A stretch of 38,671 bases of DNA from JBGTBQ01 sp041749275. GTDB lineage: Bacteria; Acidobacteriota; Blastocatellia; Pyrinomonadales; Pyrinomonadaceae. The notes under the pieces were generated by a model. It was not told where the DNA came from. It saw only the letters and a program-made list of their open reading frames with translations, and searched no databases. Positions 7,833 to 16,179 of the stretch are shown piece by piece (position 1 is the stretch's first letter; each line of letters starts with the position of its first letter). The DNA lies in contig JBGTBQ010000078.1 of NCBI GenBank assembly GCA_041749275.1, forward strand, positions 1 to 38,671. Reading direction: 5' to 3'. Position numbers and translations under genes: made by a program.

Positions 7833-9029
7833 ATGCGAAGAATTGATCTCACCAAAGCGCAGGCCGCGCGCTCCTCGACGATCCGCGACATCAACCGCCA
7901 GATTGTCCTCAACTACATCCGTGACCGCGAGCCGATCTCGCGCGCCGACATCGCGCGCATCACGGAGATGCAGCGCTCCACCGTTTCAAACATCGTCGAG
8001 GGGTTGAAGTCCGACGGGTTGATCGAGGAGATTGGCGCGGGCGTCTCGACCGGCGGGCGCAGGCCGACGCTGCTGCGGCTGCGCGCCGCCGGCGCGACCG
8101 CCATTGGCGTGGACATCACACCCTCTTTGACCACCGTGGCGACGAGCGATCTGGTCGGGCGCGTGCTTGAACGCGAGGAGGTGCCAAACAGCTCGCGCCC
8201 CGACGAGATGTCCGCGCGCATCATCGAGTGCGTGAGCGACTTTGTCGACCGCGACAGTAGCGGAACGATTGCGGGCGTCGGCGTGAGCCTGCCGGGCATG
8301 GTGGACCCGGACACGGGCCGCGCCATCTTTATCCCTTACTTCAAGTGGCGCGACTGGGCGATTGCCGAAGAGATCGAGCAAGCGACCGGGCTAAAGGCGG
8401 TGGTGGATAATGACGCGAACGCAGCGGCGCTGGCCGAACTATGGTTTGGCAGGCCCGAAGTCAGTGACTCACGCGACTTCATCATGGTGCTTGTCGCCGA
8501 AGGCATCGGCACCGGCATCGTGATTGACGGACAGATTTACCGGGGCGAGCGCGGCGCGGCGGGCGAGTTCGGCCACATGATCGTCGAACAGCACGCGCCG
8601 GTCGCTTGCTCGTGCGGCAATCACGATTGCTGGGAAGCCTTCTCTTCGGAGCGTGCGGCGGTCGCGCGTTACCGGATGAAAGCGGGCGTCGAGGTCGGTG
8701 AATCTGATCGAGCGCGTTTCCGCGAGGTGGTCGCGCGGGCGCTCGGCGGCGATCAGGCGGCGATTGACTCGCTCACCGAGTCGGCGCACTACCTCGGCAT
8801 CGGCATCTCGAATTTGATCGTCGGCCTCAGCCCCGCGGCAGTCGTCGTCGGCGGCCACATCACACGCGCATGGCCGCTCATCGCGCCCTCGCTCGAAGAG
8901 ACCATCCAACGCAGCATCCGGCGCGGCCTCCCTTCCGCCCGGATTGCCGCCTCGACCCTCCGGGAGCCGACGCTGATGGGCGCGCTCAGTCTCGTACTTT
9001 CGCGGAAGTTCGGATTGGCGGAAGATTGA
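7833..9029 (+). CDS. ROK-family transcriptional regulator (NagC/XylR type)
   Basis: From the ATG at 7833 this gives 398 residues beginning MRRIDLTKAQAARSST; a start at 7788 (ATG) is possible. A winged helix-turn-helix lies at the N-terminus (IVLNYIRDREPISRADIARI, then QRSTVSNIVEGLKSDGLIEE). The sugar-kinase-like domain follows, with the phosphate loop region IGVDIT, the motif VDNDANAAALAE, EGIGTGIVIDGQIYRGERGA, and the zinc site CSCGNHDCWE with an upstream GEFGH histidine. Such proteins usually repress sugar-uptake or sugar-catabolism operons and respond to the sugar or its phosphate. No sugar operon sits next to it, so the target is not evident. Confidence 0.9.
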   Translation: MRRIDLTKAQAARSSTIRDINRQIVLNYIRDREPISRADIARITEMQRSTVSNIVEGLKSDGLIEEIGAGVSTGGRRPTLLRLRAAGATAIGVDITPSLTTVATSDLVGRVLEREEVPNSSRPDEMSARIIECVSDFVDRDSSGTIAGVGVSLPGMVDPDTGRAIFIPYFKWRDWAIAEEIEQATGLKAVVDNDANAAALAELWFGRPEVSDSRDFIMVLVAEGIGTGIVIDGQIYRGERGAAGEFGHMIVEQHAPVACSCGNHDCWEAFSSERAAVARYRMKAGVEVGESDRARFREVVARALGGDQAAIDSLTESAHYLGIGISNLIVGLSPAAVVVGGHITRAWPLIAPSLEETIQRSIRRGLPSARIAASTLREPTLMGALSLVLSRKFGLAED

Positions 9030-9145
9030 AAAGAGCTGATCCAAGGCTAATGCCTGACGCGATAAGAAACTTGAGTTAAGCGCCGCTTGCGCTTCCGGCA
9101 GTGCGCGCGTGATGAAGCCAATCCTGTACAAAAAAAGGTGGTTGA

Positions 9146-10066
9146 ATGAGTAAGATGCGTCGAAGCAAGACCCTTGTCGCCCTCGCGCTGGCGGCGGCTT
9201 TTGTCACCGGAACCGCGAAGGCTCAAGCGCCGACGCCGACGGCGACGCCCGCCGCTTGGCTCGATGCGCGCGTCCGCGCCGAAGTCTCGACATTCAGCGG
9301 CAACGTCCGTGTCTACGCGAAGAATCTTGACACCGGCGCCGTCTACTCGCTCGGCGGCGATGAGCGCGTGCGGACGGCGAGCACCATCAAAGTCGCCGTG
9401 ATGGTCGAAGCCTACGCGCGCATCGCCGAGGGGAAAGTAAAGTGGAGTGACGAACTCATCCTGACGAAAGAGAAGAAAGTCGGTGGTTCGGGCATCCTCC
9501 CTGAATTCACGGAAGGTCTGCGGCTCACCTTTCGCGACGCCGTGACACTGATGATGCTCCTCAGCGACAACACGGCGACGAACCTCGTCGTTGACGTGCT
9601 CACGGCGGACGCCATCAACGCGCGGATGGATGCGCTCGGTCTGAAGGAGACGCGACTGATGCGAAAGGTCTTTGGCGGCGGAGAGAGCACGGAAGGCAAG
9701 AGGGAAGAGAATAAGCGCTTCGGTTTAGGGCGCACCACGCCGCGCGAGATGGTCACGCTCATGGAAAGGCTCGAACGTGGCGAGATCGTCAGCGCGGCGG
9801 CCTCGAAAGAGATGCTTGAATTGATGAAGCGCGAGCAGGGCCAGAACGGCATCGGGCGCGGTCTCCGGGGCGTGCCGAAGGCGACCAAGTCGGGCGCGCT
9901 CGACGCGCTCCGGAGCAACGTCGGTATCATCTACCACCCGCGCGGGCGCATCGCGCTCGCCATCACCTGCGACGATATGCCGGAAGTGATGTGGACGCCC
10001 GACAATCCGGCGTTTCATTTGATGTCGCGTCTGTCGGAGATATTGATTGAGGGGCTGGGGAAATGA
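9146..10066 (+). CDS. Secreted penicillin-binding serine hydrolase (class A beta-lactamase fold)
   Basis: This 306-residue protein has a signal peptide (LVALALAAAFVTGTAKA-QA). The catalytic motifs of the fold are present in order: STIK (S79-K82), SDN (S140-N142) and KSG (K248-G250). The class A omega-loop motif ExxLN, which supplies the deacylating glutamate, is not visible; instead there is a glycine- and charge-rich stretch (GGGESTEGKREENKRFGLGR) before TTPREM. Acylation by a beta-lactam is therefore plausible, but real beta-lactamase turnover is doubtful. A cell-wall peptidase or a related hydrolase is the safer reading. AGGTGG precedes the ATG by four bases. It stands alone, with the 28-bp inverted repeat starting three bases after it. 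Confidence 0.82.
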   Translation: MSKMRRSKTLVALALAAAFVTGTAKAQAPTPTATPAAWLDARVRAEVSTFSGNVRVYAKNLDTGAVYSLGGDERVRTASTIKVAVMVEAYARIAEGKVKWSDELILTKEKKVGGSGILPEFTEGLRLTFRDAVTLMMLLSDNTATNLVVDVLTADAINARMDALGLKETRLMRKVFGGGESTEGKREENKRFGLGRTTPREMVTLMERLERGEIVSAAASKEMLELMKREQGQNGIGRGLRGVPKATKSGALDALRSNVGIIYHPRGRIALAITCDDMPEVMWTPDNPAFHLMSRLSEILIEGLGK

Positions 10067-10068
10067 AG

Positions 10069-10166
10069 TCAGAACCGCCTGCGGTAGCGGGCGGGTCGAA
10101 CGATCCTGACATCTAAGTTACGTGGTCAAGCACGTTATACCCGCCCGCTACCGCAGGCGGTTCTGA
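10069..10166. repeat. Perfect 28-bp inverted repeat around 42 bases
   Basis: Bases 10069-10096 and 10139-10166 are exact reverse complements (28/28), with a core of CCGCCTGCGGTAGCGGGCGG. The 42-base spacer has no open frame. The element starts three bases after the stop codon at 10066. A single stem-loop of this size without a T-run fits a REP-like or MITE-like intergenic repeat better than a terminator. Confidence 0.8.
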
Positions 10167-10217
10167 CCTGTCAATCGTTGACTTTGAACTTTGAGCCTTG
10201 CACTTTAAACTATCCGC

Positions 10218-11096
10218 ATGGCGAGTCCGGCGCGAAGATTGGTGGAGAACGTCGCGGGGGATTTTTACGTTGACGATTCGTGCATAGATTGTGATGCCTG
10301 TCGTCAAATCGCGCCCGCGACGTTCCGCGACCACGGCGAGCAATCGAGCGTCTATCGCCAGCCGGAAACCGGCGACGAAACTTTGCGTGCGCTGAAAGCC
10401 CTCGTTGCCTGCCCCACCTCATCCATCGGCACAGTCGAGCATCACAACTACCGCGCCGCCATTGATGCCTTTCCGGAACGCATTGACGAGAATGTATATT
10501 TCTGTGGCTTTACGTCCGAGGCCAGTTTCGGAGCGTGGAGTTATCTTATTGTCCGTCCTGATGAAGAAGGCGGCAACGTCCTCGTTGACTCGCCGCGTTA
10601 TGCCAGCCGGCTCGTTAAGAAAATCGAGGCGCTCGGCGGCGTGAAGACGATCTTCCTCACGCACAGAGACGATGTGGCCGACCACGACCGATACGCCAAA
10701 AAGTTTAGCGCCGAACGTATCATGCACGCTGACGACAAGGCCACGCGTTTCGGCGTCGAGCGCATCATCGAAGGCCGAGAGGCGGTGCGTCTTGACGACA
10801 CGTTCACACTCATCCCGACGCCGGGCCACACGCGCGGCCACATGGTTTTGCTTTACAAAGATAAATTTCTCTTCACCGGCGATCATCTTGCGTGGTCGCC
10901 CGCGAGAAATTCATTGACCGCTTTCAGAAGCGTGTGTTGGCATTCGTGGCTGGAACAGACGCTCTCCATGGAGAAGCTGCTGGATTATAGTTTCGAGTGG
11001 GTGCTGCCCGGCCACGGGCGAATCCACCATGACTCGACTGAAGCCATGCGCGGGCATCTGCGGAAATGCATCGAGTGGATGAAGGCGATGCGCTAA
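10218..11096 (+). CDS. Ferredoxin / metallo-beta-lactamase fusion protein
   Basis: The 292 residues contain two domains. Residues 15-75 form a ferredoxin with C22xxC25xxC28 and C65P, enough for one [4Fe-4S] or [3Fe-4S] cluster. Residues about 95-290 are a metallo-beta-lactamase fold: the metal motif is the variant HRDDVADH (149-156) in place of HxHxDH, followed by PTPGHTRGH (H204, H208), GDH (222-223) and LPGHG (H266). The altered first motif resembles that of other ferredoxin-MBL fusions I know of. The protein has no signal peptide and should be cytoplasmic. A redox-linked hydrolase or sulfur-chemistry enzyme is possible, but the substrate is unknown. The next gene is convergent, 16 bases away. 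Confidence 0.85.
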   Translation: MASPARRLVENVAGDFYVDDSCIDCDACRQIAPATFRDHGEQSSVYRQPETGDETLRALKALVACPTSSIGTVEHHNYRAAIDAFPERIDENVYFCGFTSEASFGAWSYLIVRPDEEGGNVLVDSPRYASRLVKKIEALGGVKTIFLTHRDDVADHDRYAKKFSAERIMHADDKATRFGVERIIEGREAVRLDDTFTLIPTPGHTRGHMVLLYKDKFLFTGDHLAWSPARNSLTAFRSVCWHSWLEQTLSMEKLLDYSFEWVLPGHGRIHHDSTEAMRGHLRKCIEWMKAMR

Positions 11097-11112
11097 TCTC
11101 AACCGCCGACGC

Positions 11113-11886
11113 CTAACGCGACATCGCGTCGAGGCTCTGTCTTAAGGCCGGCAACTCCGGATTCTGCGGGCTGATCGTGGCGAGGCGTTCGATGGCTTCG
11201 CTGACGATGGTGCGGTCGCCCTTTCGCAGACCGGCGGAGGCGATATTCTTCCAACTGTTGACATGGCTCGGATCGAGCGCAACCGACTTGCGGTATTCCG
11301 CTAATGCGCGGTCGTAATCGGGCGGCGTCCGCATGAAGAAAGTATTGCCGAAGTCCGTCCGCACGTCAGGCGAGTTCGCGTTGACCGCGAGCGCCTGTTC
11401 GTAGAAAGTCGCGGCGCCCGTGAAATCCTTGTCGTCGTATTTCGTGTTGCCCATCAGCACGAGTGCGTCGAAATTCTGAGGCTTGAGCGCGAGCGCGCGG
11501 TCAAGGTAGAGAGCGGCTTTTTTGTAGTCCTGTAGATTGTAAAAGACTTGCGCCGCCGACAACTGAGCGTCGAATTCTTTCGGAGTGCGGTCAGCCTTCT
11601 CCATCGCCTTCTGGGCTTCGGCAGAAGTAGCCGCCGCGGTCGTTGAAGGAACGCCCGCGCCTCCCGCGCCAGTCGCACCGCCCGCGCCTCCGATGTCGGG
11701 GTGGCCCGGCGGGAGCGGGGCATCGGATTGCGACGGGTCGAGCGGCCCCGCGGCTTGCTCCGCGGGGGCCGGTGCGGTTGCGGCAGCCACGGGGGCGCTG
11801 GGGCGCGAGACGCCGTTGGCGACAAAAAAACCGACGATGAAGCCAAGGAAGATTCCGATGACGCAGAAGATGGCGTTTTTTGACAT
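11113..11886 (-). CDS. Membrane-anchored TPR protein (paralogue of 15387-16145)
   Basis: This 257-residue protein starts with an uncleaved-looking membrane anchor (IFCVIGIFLGFIVGFFVANG). An alanine/glycine/proline-rich linker (residues 30-95) leads to three or four tetratricopeptide units (FYNLQDYKKAALYLDRALAL; DDKDFTGAATFYEQALAVNA; DYDRALAEYRKSVALDPSHV). It shares layout and the phrase RTPPDYDRALAEY with the protein at 15387-16145 (RTPPDVNRAVAEF). The two genes flank resB-ccsA. TPR proteins with this topology help haem lyases in other cytochrome c systems (CcmI/CcmH type), so a role in apocytochrome handling is a reasonable inference. It is divergent from resB. Confidence 0.8.
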   Translation of the reverse strand: MSKNAIFCVIGIFLGFIVGFFVANGVSRPSAPVAAATAPAPAEQAAGPLDPSQSDAPLPPGHPDIGGAGGATGAGGAGVPSTTAAATSAEAQKAMEKADRTPKEFDAQLSAAQVFYNLQDYKKAALYLDRALALKPQNFDALVLMGNTKYDDKDFTGAATFYEQALAVNANSPDVRTDFGNTFFMRTPPDYDRALAEYRKSVALDPSHVNSWKNIASAGLRKGDRTIVSEAIERLATISPQNPELPALRQSLDAMSR

Positions 11887-12000
11887 GATAATTGTTCAAG
11901 CGCCGGGCGGAGCCGGCATAAGTTAAGTTTCGAGAAGAAGAATAACGCACACGTCGTATTTTATGAAGCGCGCGGTTGTGTAGCTGAAGTTATAAACAGG

Positions 12001-12029
12001 TTGCCGTCACTCGAACGTTTGGTTATGAT
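12001..12029 (+). promoter_or_regulatory. Sigma-70-type promoter of resB-ccsA
   Basis: TTGCCG (12001-12006), a 17-base spacer and TATGAT (12024-12029) lie 89 bases upstream of the resB start. The predicted leader contains two small hairpins: AGAGG-TCTT-CCTCT directly after the promoter, and TGACGCG paired with CGCGTCA. No Shine-Dalgarno sequence is obvious before the resB ATG. Confidence 0.65.
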
Positions 12030-12118
12030 GTCACGAAACATACAGAGGTCTTCCTCTGACGCGCGGCTCGCTCCGCGTCATCAATTCAAGTTCGCAACTG
12101 TCTTGGTTTCATTGAACA

Positions 12119-13636
12119 ATGTCGGCAATAGAAGAGACAAAAAGTGAGATTAGTGTAGCAAAAGAGAGGGCGGTGGCATCCGGCCCGTCTTTTGTAACGA
12201 GGGCGCTGAACCTGCTTAGTTCCGTCCGCCTCGGCGTGAGCCTGCTGATCGTGCTCGTCGTATTTTCGATGGCCGGGATGCTCATCATGCAGCAGAACGT
12301 CGAGGGCTTCGACAAATACTATGCGACGCTCACGCCCGCGCAGCAGGTGCTGTACGGCAGGCTCGGCCTCTTTGACGTGTATCACGTCTGGTACTTCAAC
12401 GCGCTGCTCCTCCTTCTCTCGCTGACCATCGTCCTCGCCTCGATTGATCGCATCCCGACCGCGTGGACTTACATCAAGCGCAAAAAGCTGGACGCTTCGG
12501 CGCATTGGCTGAAGGGACAGGAGCAGCACGCCGAGCTTTCGCTGCGGGCCGTGGCACGCGAGACGCTCGTGGAGAAAATCACCGAGGCGTTCCGCGCCGT
12601 GGGTCTGAAGCCGACCGTGTCGGAGAAGAAGGGCGTCACCTTTGTCTTCGGCGAGCGCAGCGCCTGGAACCGGCTCGGCGCTTATGCCGTCCACGTCGCG
12701 CTGTTGACGATCTTTTTCGGTGGATTCCTGACGGCGCAATTCGGACGCACGGGCAGTATGCCGCTCGCGCCGGGTGAGACCTCGAACGAGATGGTCGAAA
12801 CGGTCTTCAACCTCGACCAGCCCGGTCGTCAGGTCACGCAGTTGCCCTTCTCGATTGAATGCACTGACATTCAGCAAAAACTGCACAAGAAAGAAGGCCC
12901 GATCACAGCGGACAACACGCTCGACTGGCTGACCTACATCAAAATCAAAGACCCGGAGTACGGCGACCGCGAGGCGCTGGTGCATTTGAACCGGCCTTAC
13001 GATTATCGTGGCTACCGTTTCTTTCAGGCGAGCTTTATCTCGCTGGGCCGCGCGCGGCATATCAACCTTCGCCTGACGCCCGCTGCCGGCGGCGAACCGT
13101 TGGACGTGACGATCAAGCGCGGCGGCATGGCCCAGCTACCCGACGGAACACAACTCAAATACGAAAACTTCTTCCCCGACTTTGCCTTCAATGGCGGGAA
13201 GCCGGACACGAAATCGGGCGAATATAACAACCCGGCGGCGTTTCTGAGCGTGACGACGCCCGCCGGACAAAAGGAGCGGGCTTACGCTTTTCAGACGCCG
13301 CTCCCGGAGAGCGCTCCTATCGGCGCTCCGGTCGCGGGCTACAAATTCAAGCTGGTTGACTTTGAGAAAGTGCCGGAAGCACACGTCCTCTCGGTGCAGA
13401 AAGACCCGGGGGCGACGATGGTTTACGTCGGCTTCGGATTACTCGGTCTGACGCTCTCGGCGGTCTTCTTTTTCTCGCACCAGCGCGTGTGGGCACGTAT
13501 CGAAGAGCGTGAAGCGGGCGAGTTTGAAGTCGCCCTCGGCGGGAACACCAATCGCAACAAGCTCGGCTTTGGCGACCGCTTCCGGCGGCTCGTCTCGAAG
13601 ATCAGCGGACAGCCTTTAGAGGTGAAAGAAAAATGA
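12119..13636 (+). CDS. resB: Cytochrome c biogenesis protein ResB
   Basis: This 505-residue membrane protein belongs to the system II (Ccs) haem-attachment machine, which joins haem to CxxCH apocytochromes on the outer side of the membrane. Membrane helices are visible at about 35-57 (VRLGVSLLIVLVVFSMAGML), 86-107 (VWYFNALLLLLSLTIVLASI), 182-203 (AYAVHVALLTIFFGGFLTAQ) and 438-458 (MVYVGFGLLGLTLSAVFFFS). The large loop before the last helix is the periplasmic domain typical of ResB, including YRFFQASF. The gene overlaps ccsA by four bases (ATGA), implying translational coupling. Its presence here fits the many multihaem cytochromes downstream. Confidence 0.93.
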   Translation: MSAIEETKSEISVAKERAVASGPSFVTRALNLLSSVRLGVSLLIVLVVFSMAGMLIMQQNVEGFDKYYATLTPAQQVLYGRLGLFDVYHVWYFNALLLLLSLTIVLASIDRIPTAWTYIKRKKLDASAHWLKGQEQHAELSLRAVARETLVEKITEAFRAVGLKPTVSEKKGVTFVFGERSAWNRLGAYAVHVALLTIFFGGFLTAQFGRTGSMPLAPGETSNEMVETVFNLDQPGRQVTQLPFSIECTDIQQKLHKKEGPITADNTLDWLTYIKIKDPEYGDREALVHLNRPYDYRGYRFFQASFISLGRARHINLRLTPAAGGEPLDVTIKRGGMAQLPDGTQLKYENFFPDFAFNGGKPDTKSGEYNNPAAFLSVTTPAGQKERAYAFQTPLPESAPIGAPVAGYKFKLVDFEKVPEAHVLSVQKDPGATMVYVGFGLLGLTLSAVFFFSHQRVWARIEEREAGEFEVALGGNTNRNKLGFGDRFRRLVSKISGQPLEVKEK

Positions 13637-15303
13637 GTGAAGTGATGAAGCAGCCGGCGGTCATGGGCACGCCGGAACTGAAGCTGAAGAGTTCCTTTGT
13701 ATCCTACACCCCGGCGATTCTCGCCGTCGTGGGCGCGGTATTGCTCTGCCTCGCACGCATTCAGGGCAAAGGCAGTTTCATTCCCAACGACGGCGCGCTG
13801 ATGATGCTCGCACTGGCGTCTTATCTCATCGCGGCGGTCTTCTACCTCGTCAATCTCTATGCGCCGTCGAGCCTCTTCGAGCGCATCGGGTTGGGGGGCG
13901 CGACGCTGGGCGTCTTCTTCAACTTGGGAAGCTGGCTCGTCCGCTGGGTCGCTTACCGCGAGCACGACGTGGCGACGTGGATTCAGCAGGCGAAGCCGGA
14001 AAGCGAATGGCCGTGGGTCTTTCGCAACATCCCGTTCGCCAACCTCTACGACTTGTCGCTCGGTTTCGCCTTCGGCGCCGGCATCACGACGCTGCTCATC
14101 GCACACCGTAAAAACTTCCGCTTCGTCGGCGCGGTCTCGCTTCCCGTGGCGTCGCTGATTTTGATTCTGGCGCGCTTCATCGGCGACGAATTTATCAACC
14201 TGCCACCCGTGCTCGATAGCTATTGGCGCCCGATTCACGTCGGCATCGCCGCGATCTCTTACGGTATCGCGCTCGTCTGTTTCGCCGTCGCGGTGGTTTA
14301 TCTGTTGAAGGATGGCGTGAAGACTGAAGCGATGGCGATCTGGTCGAGCATCTTCGCCCTCCTTGTTTTCGGCACGATCAGCCGCGGCACGGTCTTTGGA
14401 CTCGGCAGCGTTTTCTGGGACTTCGACCTCAGTGTCCTCGGCGTCTATCGCGCGTCAGTATTTCTGCCGCCGCGTTTCCCGCTGCCGCTGCGCGCGGAAA
14501 TTCCGTTCGTCGGGTGGGCGCTGCTGCTCGCCGGTCTGCTGCTCGTCGGGGTTGTCGTCGCCTTCAGCATCTACCTATTGAAGCAGAACGAATCCGCGCG
14601 CAAGTGGGGTCATCATTTCCTCAAGGTGTCGCTGGTCGTGCAGGCGCTCGCCGTCGTCTTGCTGGTCTGGCAGGTCAAGGCATTGTCGGAAGTGGCCGTT
14701 TGCGAAGCTGGCGGCTCGCGCCCCGCCGGCACCGCCTGTATCAGCCGGAACCAGTTCCGCAATTTCGGAGTCTGGATGGCGCAGCAGGACGGTCTCACGC
14801 CCCAACAGACCGCCGCGATTGAGCCGCAGCGTCTGGAGCAGGCCGCGTCGCAACTCGTCAGCCAGCGACAGGGTGATATGTTTTTGAGCCTCAACGCCAA
14901 CCCGGTCGAGTTGGCCGCGCTCATCACGGCCTTCACCGCCACACTCTTCGTCATCATCTTTAGCTTCCGCACCGAACGACTGCGCGAATCGCTTCCGTCG
15001 GCGGAGAAGATTGATAGCCTGATGTACAAGACGGCGGGCGTCACCTTTGCCGGACTCGCGTTGCTGCTGATGACGGGTGCGATCTGGGCTAACGAGTCTT
15101 GGGGTCGTTACTGGGGATGGGACTCGAAGGAGACGGGCGCGTTCGTGGCGTGGCTGACATATGGCGCTTTCCTGCACGTGCGTATTTCGCGCGGCTGGAC
15201 GGGACGCGCCGCCGCCTACTTCGCCATCGTCGCCTTCCTGCTGGTTATCTTTACCTACCTCGGCGTCAGCTACTTGTTGCCGGGTCTCCATTCTTACGCT
15301 TAA
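13633..15303 (+). CDS. ccsA: Cytochrome c biogenesis protein CcsA/ResC
   Basis: This 556-residue polytopic protein is the haem-handling partner of ResB. The tryptophan-rich WWD-type motif that presents haem is seen near the C-terminus (WGRYWGWDSKETGAFVAWLT), followed by a conserved histidine in AFLHVRISRGW. Many hydrophobic helices flank it, including IVAFLLVIFTYLGVSYLLPG at the end. It is longer than minimal CcsA proteins (about 320-400 residues). The extra part is an N-terminal set of helices and a soluble insertion at about 350-420 (ARPAGTACISRNQFRNFG in one translation register of that loop reads GGSRPAGTACISRNQF). It is co-translated with ResB through a four-base overlap. Confidence 0.92.
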   Translation: MSEVMKQPAVMGTPELKLKSSFVSYTPAILAVVGAVLLCLARIQGKGSFIPNDGALMMLALASYLIAAVFYLVNLYAPSSLFERIGLGGATLGVFFNLGSWLVRWVAYREHDVATWIQQAKPESEWPWVFRNIPFANLYDLSLGFAFGAGITTLLIAHRKNFRFVGAVSLPVASLILILARFIGDEFINLPPVLDSYWRPIHVGIAAISYGIALVCFAVAVVYLLKDGVKTEAMAIWSSIFALLVFGTISRGTVFGLGSVFWDFDLSVLGVYRASVFLPPRFPLPLRAEIPFVGWALLLAGLLLVGVVVAFSIYLLKQNESARKWGHHFLKVSLVVQALAVVLLVWQVKALSEVAVCEAGGSRPAGTACISRNQFRNFGVWMAQQDGLTPQQTAAIEPQRLEQAASQLVSQRQGDMFLSLNANPVELAALITAFTATLFVIIFSFRTERLRESLPSAEKIDSLMYKTAGVTFAGLALLLMTGAIWANESWGRYWGWDSKETGAFVAWLTYGAFLHVRISRGWTGRAAAYFAIVAFLLVIFTYLGVSYLLPGLHSYA

Positions 15304-15314
15304 CGGTCGTGAGG

Positions 15315-15369
15315 TTGGGGGCTGAAGTCAGAATAAGCCGAAATGCTTTGTTCTGACTTCAGCCTCCAA
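15315..15369. other. Hairpin between ccsA and the TPR gene
   Basis: Bases 15315-15333 and 15351-15369 are complementary over 19 positions with one mismatch (core GGCTGAAGTCAGAA/TTCTGACTTCAGCC). A pyrimidine-rich stretch, but not a pure T-run, follows up to the next ATG at 15387. It could reduce read-through from ccsA or be an intergenic repeat. Confidence 0.6.
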
Positions 15370-15386
15370 TCTCCAGCCTTTTCTTT

Positions 15387-16145
15387 ATGAATCGAGAGAA
15401 TACCCTTTTCGCCATCGTCGGGTTGCTATTCGGCTATGCCGTGGCCTTTTCGCTGGTCGTGTATCTGAATCAAGGGCAAACAGCACCGCGCGTCACGCCG
15501 CCCGGCGGTCAGCAACAGGCAGGGGAAAACCTGCCGATGAACGCCGTCAAAGATCAGCAGAAGTTGAAGTCGGAGGCCGAAGCCGCCGCGCAGAAGGCGA
15601 GGCAGGAGTCGGAGAATTTCGATTCGCAAATAGCCGCGGCCAACGCGAGCGTCGGCGTGGAGGATTACGAGGGGGCGATAGATTTTCTGACGCGCGCCAA
15701 CAAGCTACGGCCAGACGACTATGAGACGCTGCTCATGTTGGGCCGCGCGAACTTCGAGGCGCAGCGCTTCGAGGTGGCGGGCCGCTGGTACGCGGATGCT
15801 CTCAAACGTAAACCTGAAGACCTCGACGCGCGTTCGGAACTGGCCTTGACATATTTTCTCCGCACCCCGCCGGACGTGAATCGCGCCGTCGCGGAATTCA
15901 ACACCGCGCTCGCGCGCGATCCGGGGCACGAAGTGACCCTGCACAACCTGACGCTGATGTATATCGAAACGGGCAAAATCTCCGAAGCCGAAGCGACCTT
16001 CGCCCGGCTCGAAAAGGCCAGCCCCGACAGCGACCGGCTGCCAAGATTGCGCGAGAGGTTGAAAGAGGCGCGCGTAAAGCCGCCGACCGCTTCGACTGCA
16101 CCCGGCAGCACGTCTGCCGGGCAGAAGAAAACGCCGACCGATTGA
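15387..16145 (+). CDS. Membrane-anchored TPR protein downstream of ccsA
   Basis: This 252-residue protein has an N-terminal anchor (TLFAIVGLLFGYAVAFSLVV), then a glutamine- and alanine-rich coiled stretch, then TPR units (VEDYEGAIDFLTRANKLRPD; FEVAGRWYADALKRKPEDLD; VNRAVAEFNTALARDPGHEV; ISEAEATFARLEKASPDSDR). Its C-terminal tail is disordered (residues 225-252). It is clearly related to the divergent 11113-11886 protein, so one gene probably duplicated around the resB-ccsA pair. It lies 83 bases after ccsA. A chaperone-like role in cytochrome c assembly is inferred from position and topology only. Confidence 0.82.
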   Translation: MNRENTLFAIVGLLFGYAVAFSLVVYLNQGQTAPRVTPPGGQQQAGENLPMNAVKDQQKLKSEAEAAAQKARQESENFDSQIAAANASVGVEDYEGAIDFLTRANKLRPDDYETLLMLGRANFEAQRFEVAGRWYADALKRKPEDLDARSELALTYFLRTPPDVNRAVAEFNTALARDPGHEVTLHNLTLMYIETGKISEAEATFARLEKASPDSDRLPRLRERLKEARVKPPTASTAPGSTSAGQKKTPTD

Positions 16146-16179
16146 CGACTACAACGACAGTTAACCTTCGGAGAAAAAC

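Noticed and set aside
9146..10066. Antibiotic-resistance beta-lactamase
   Set aside because: The deacylating motif of class A is not visible, so resistance is not supported by the sequence.
12086..13060. 324-codon minus-strand frame opposite resB
   Set aside because: ResB helices and the ATGA overlap with ccsA fix the plus strand as coding.
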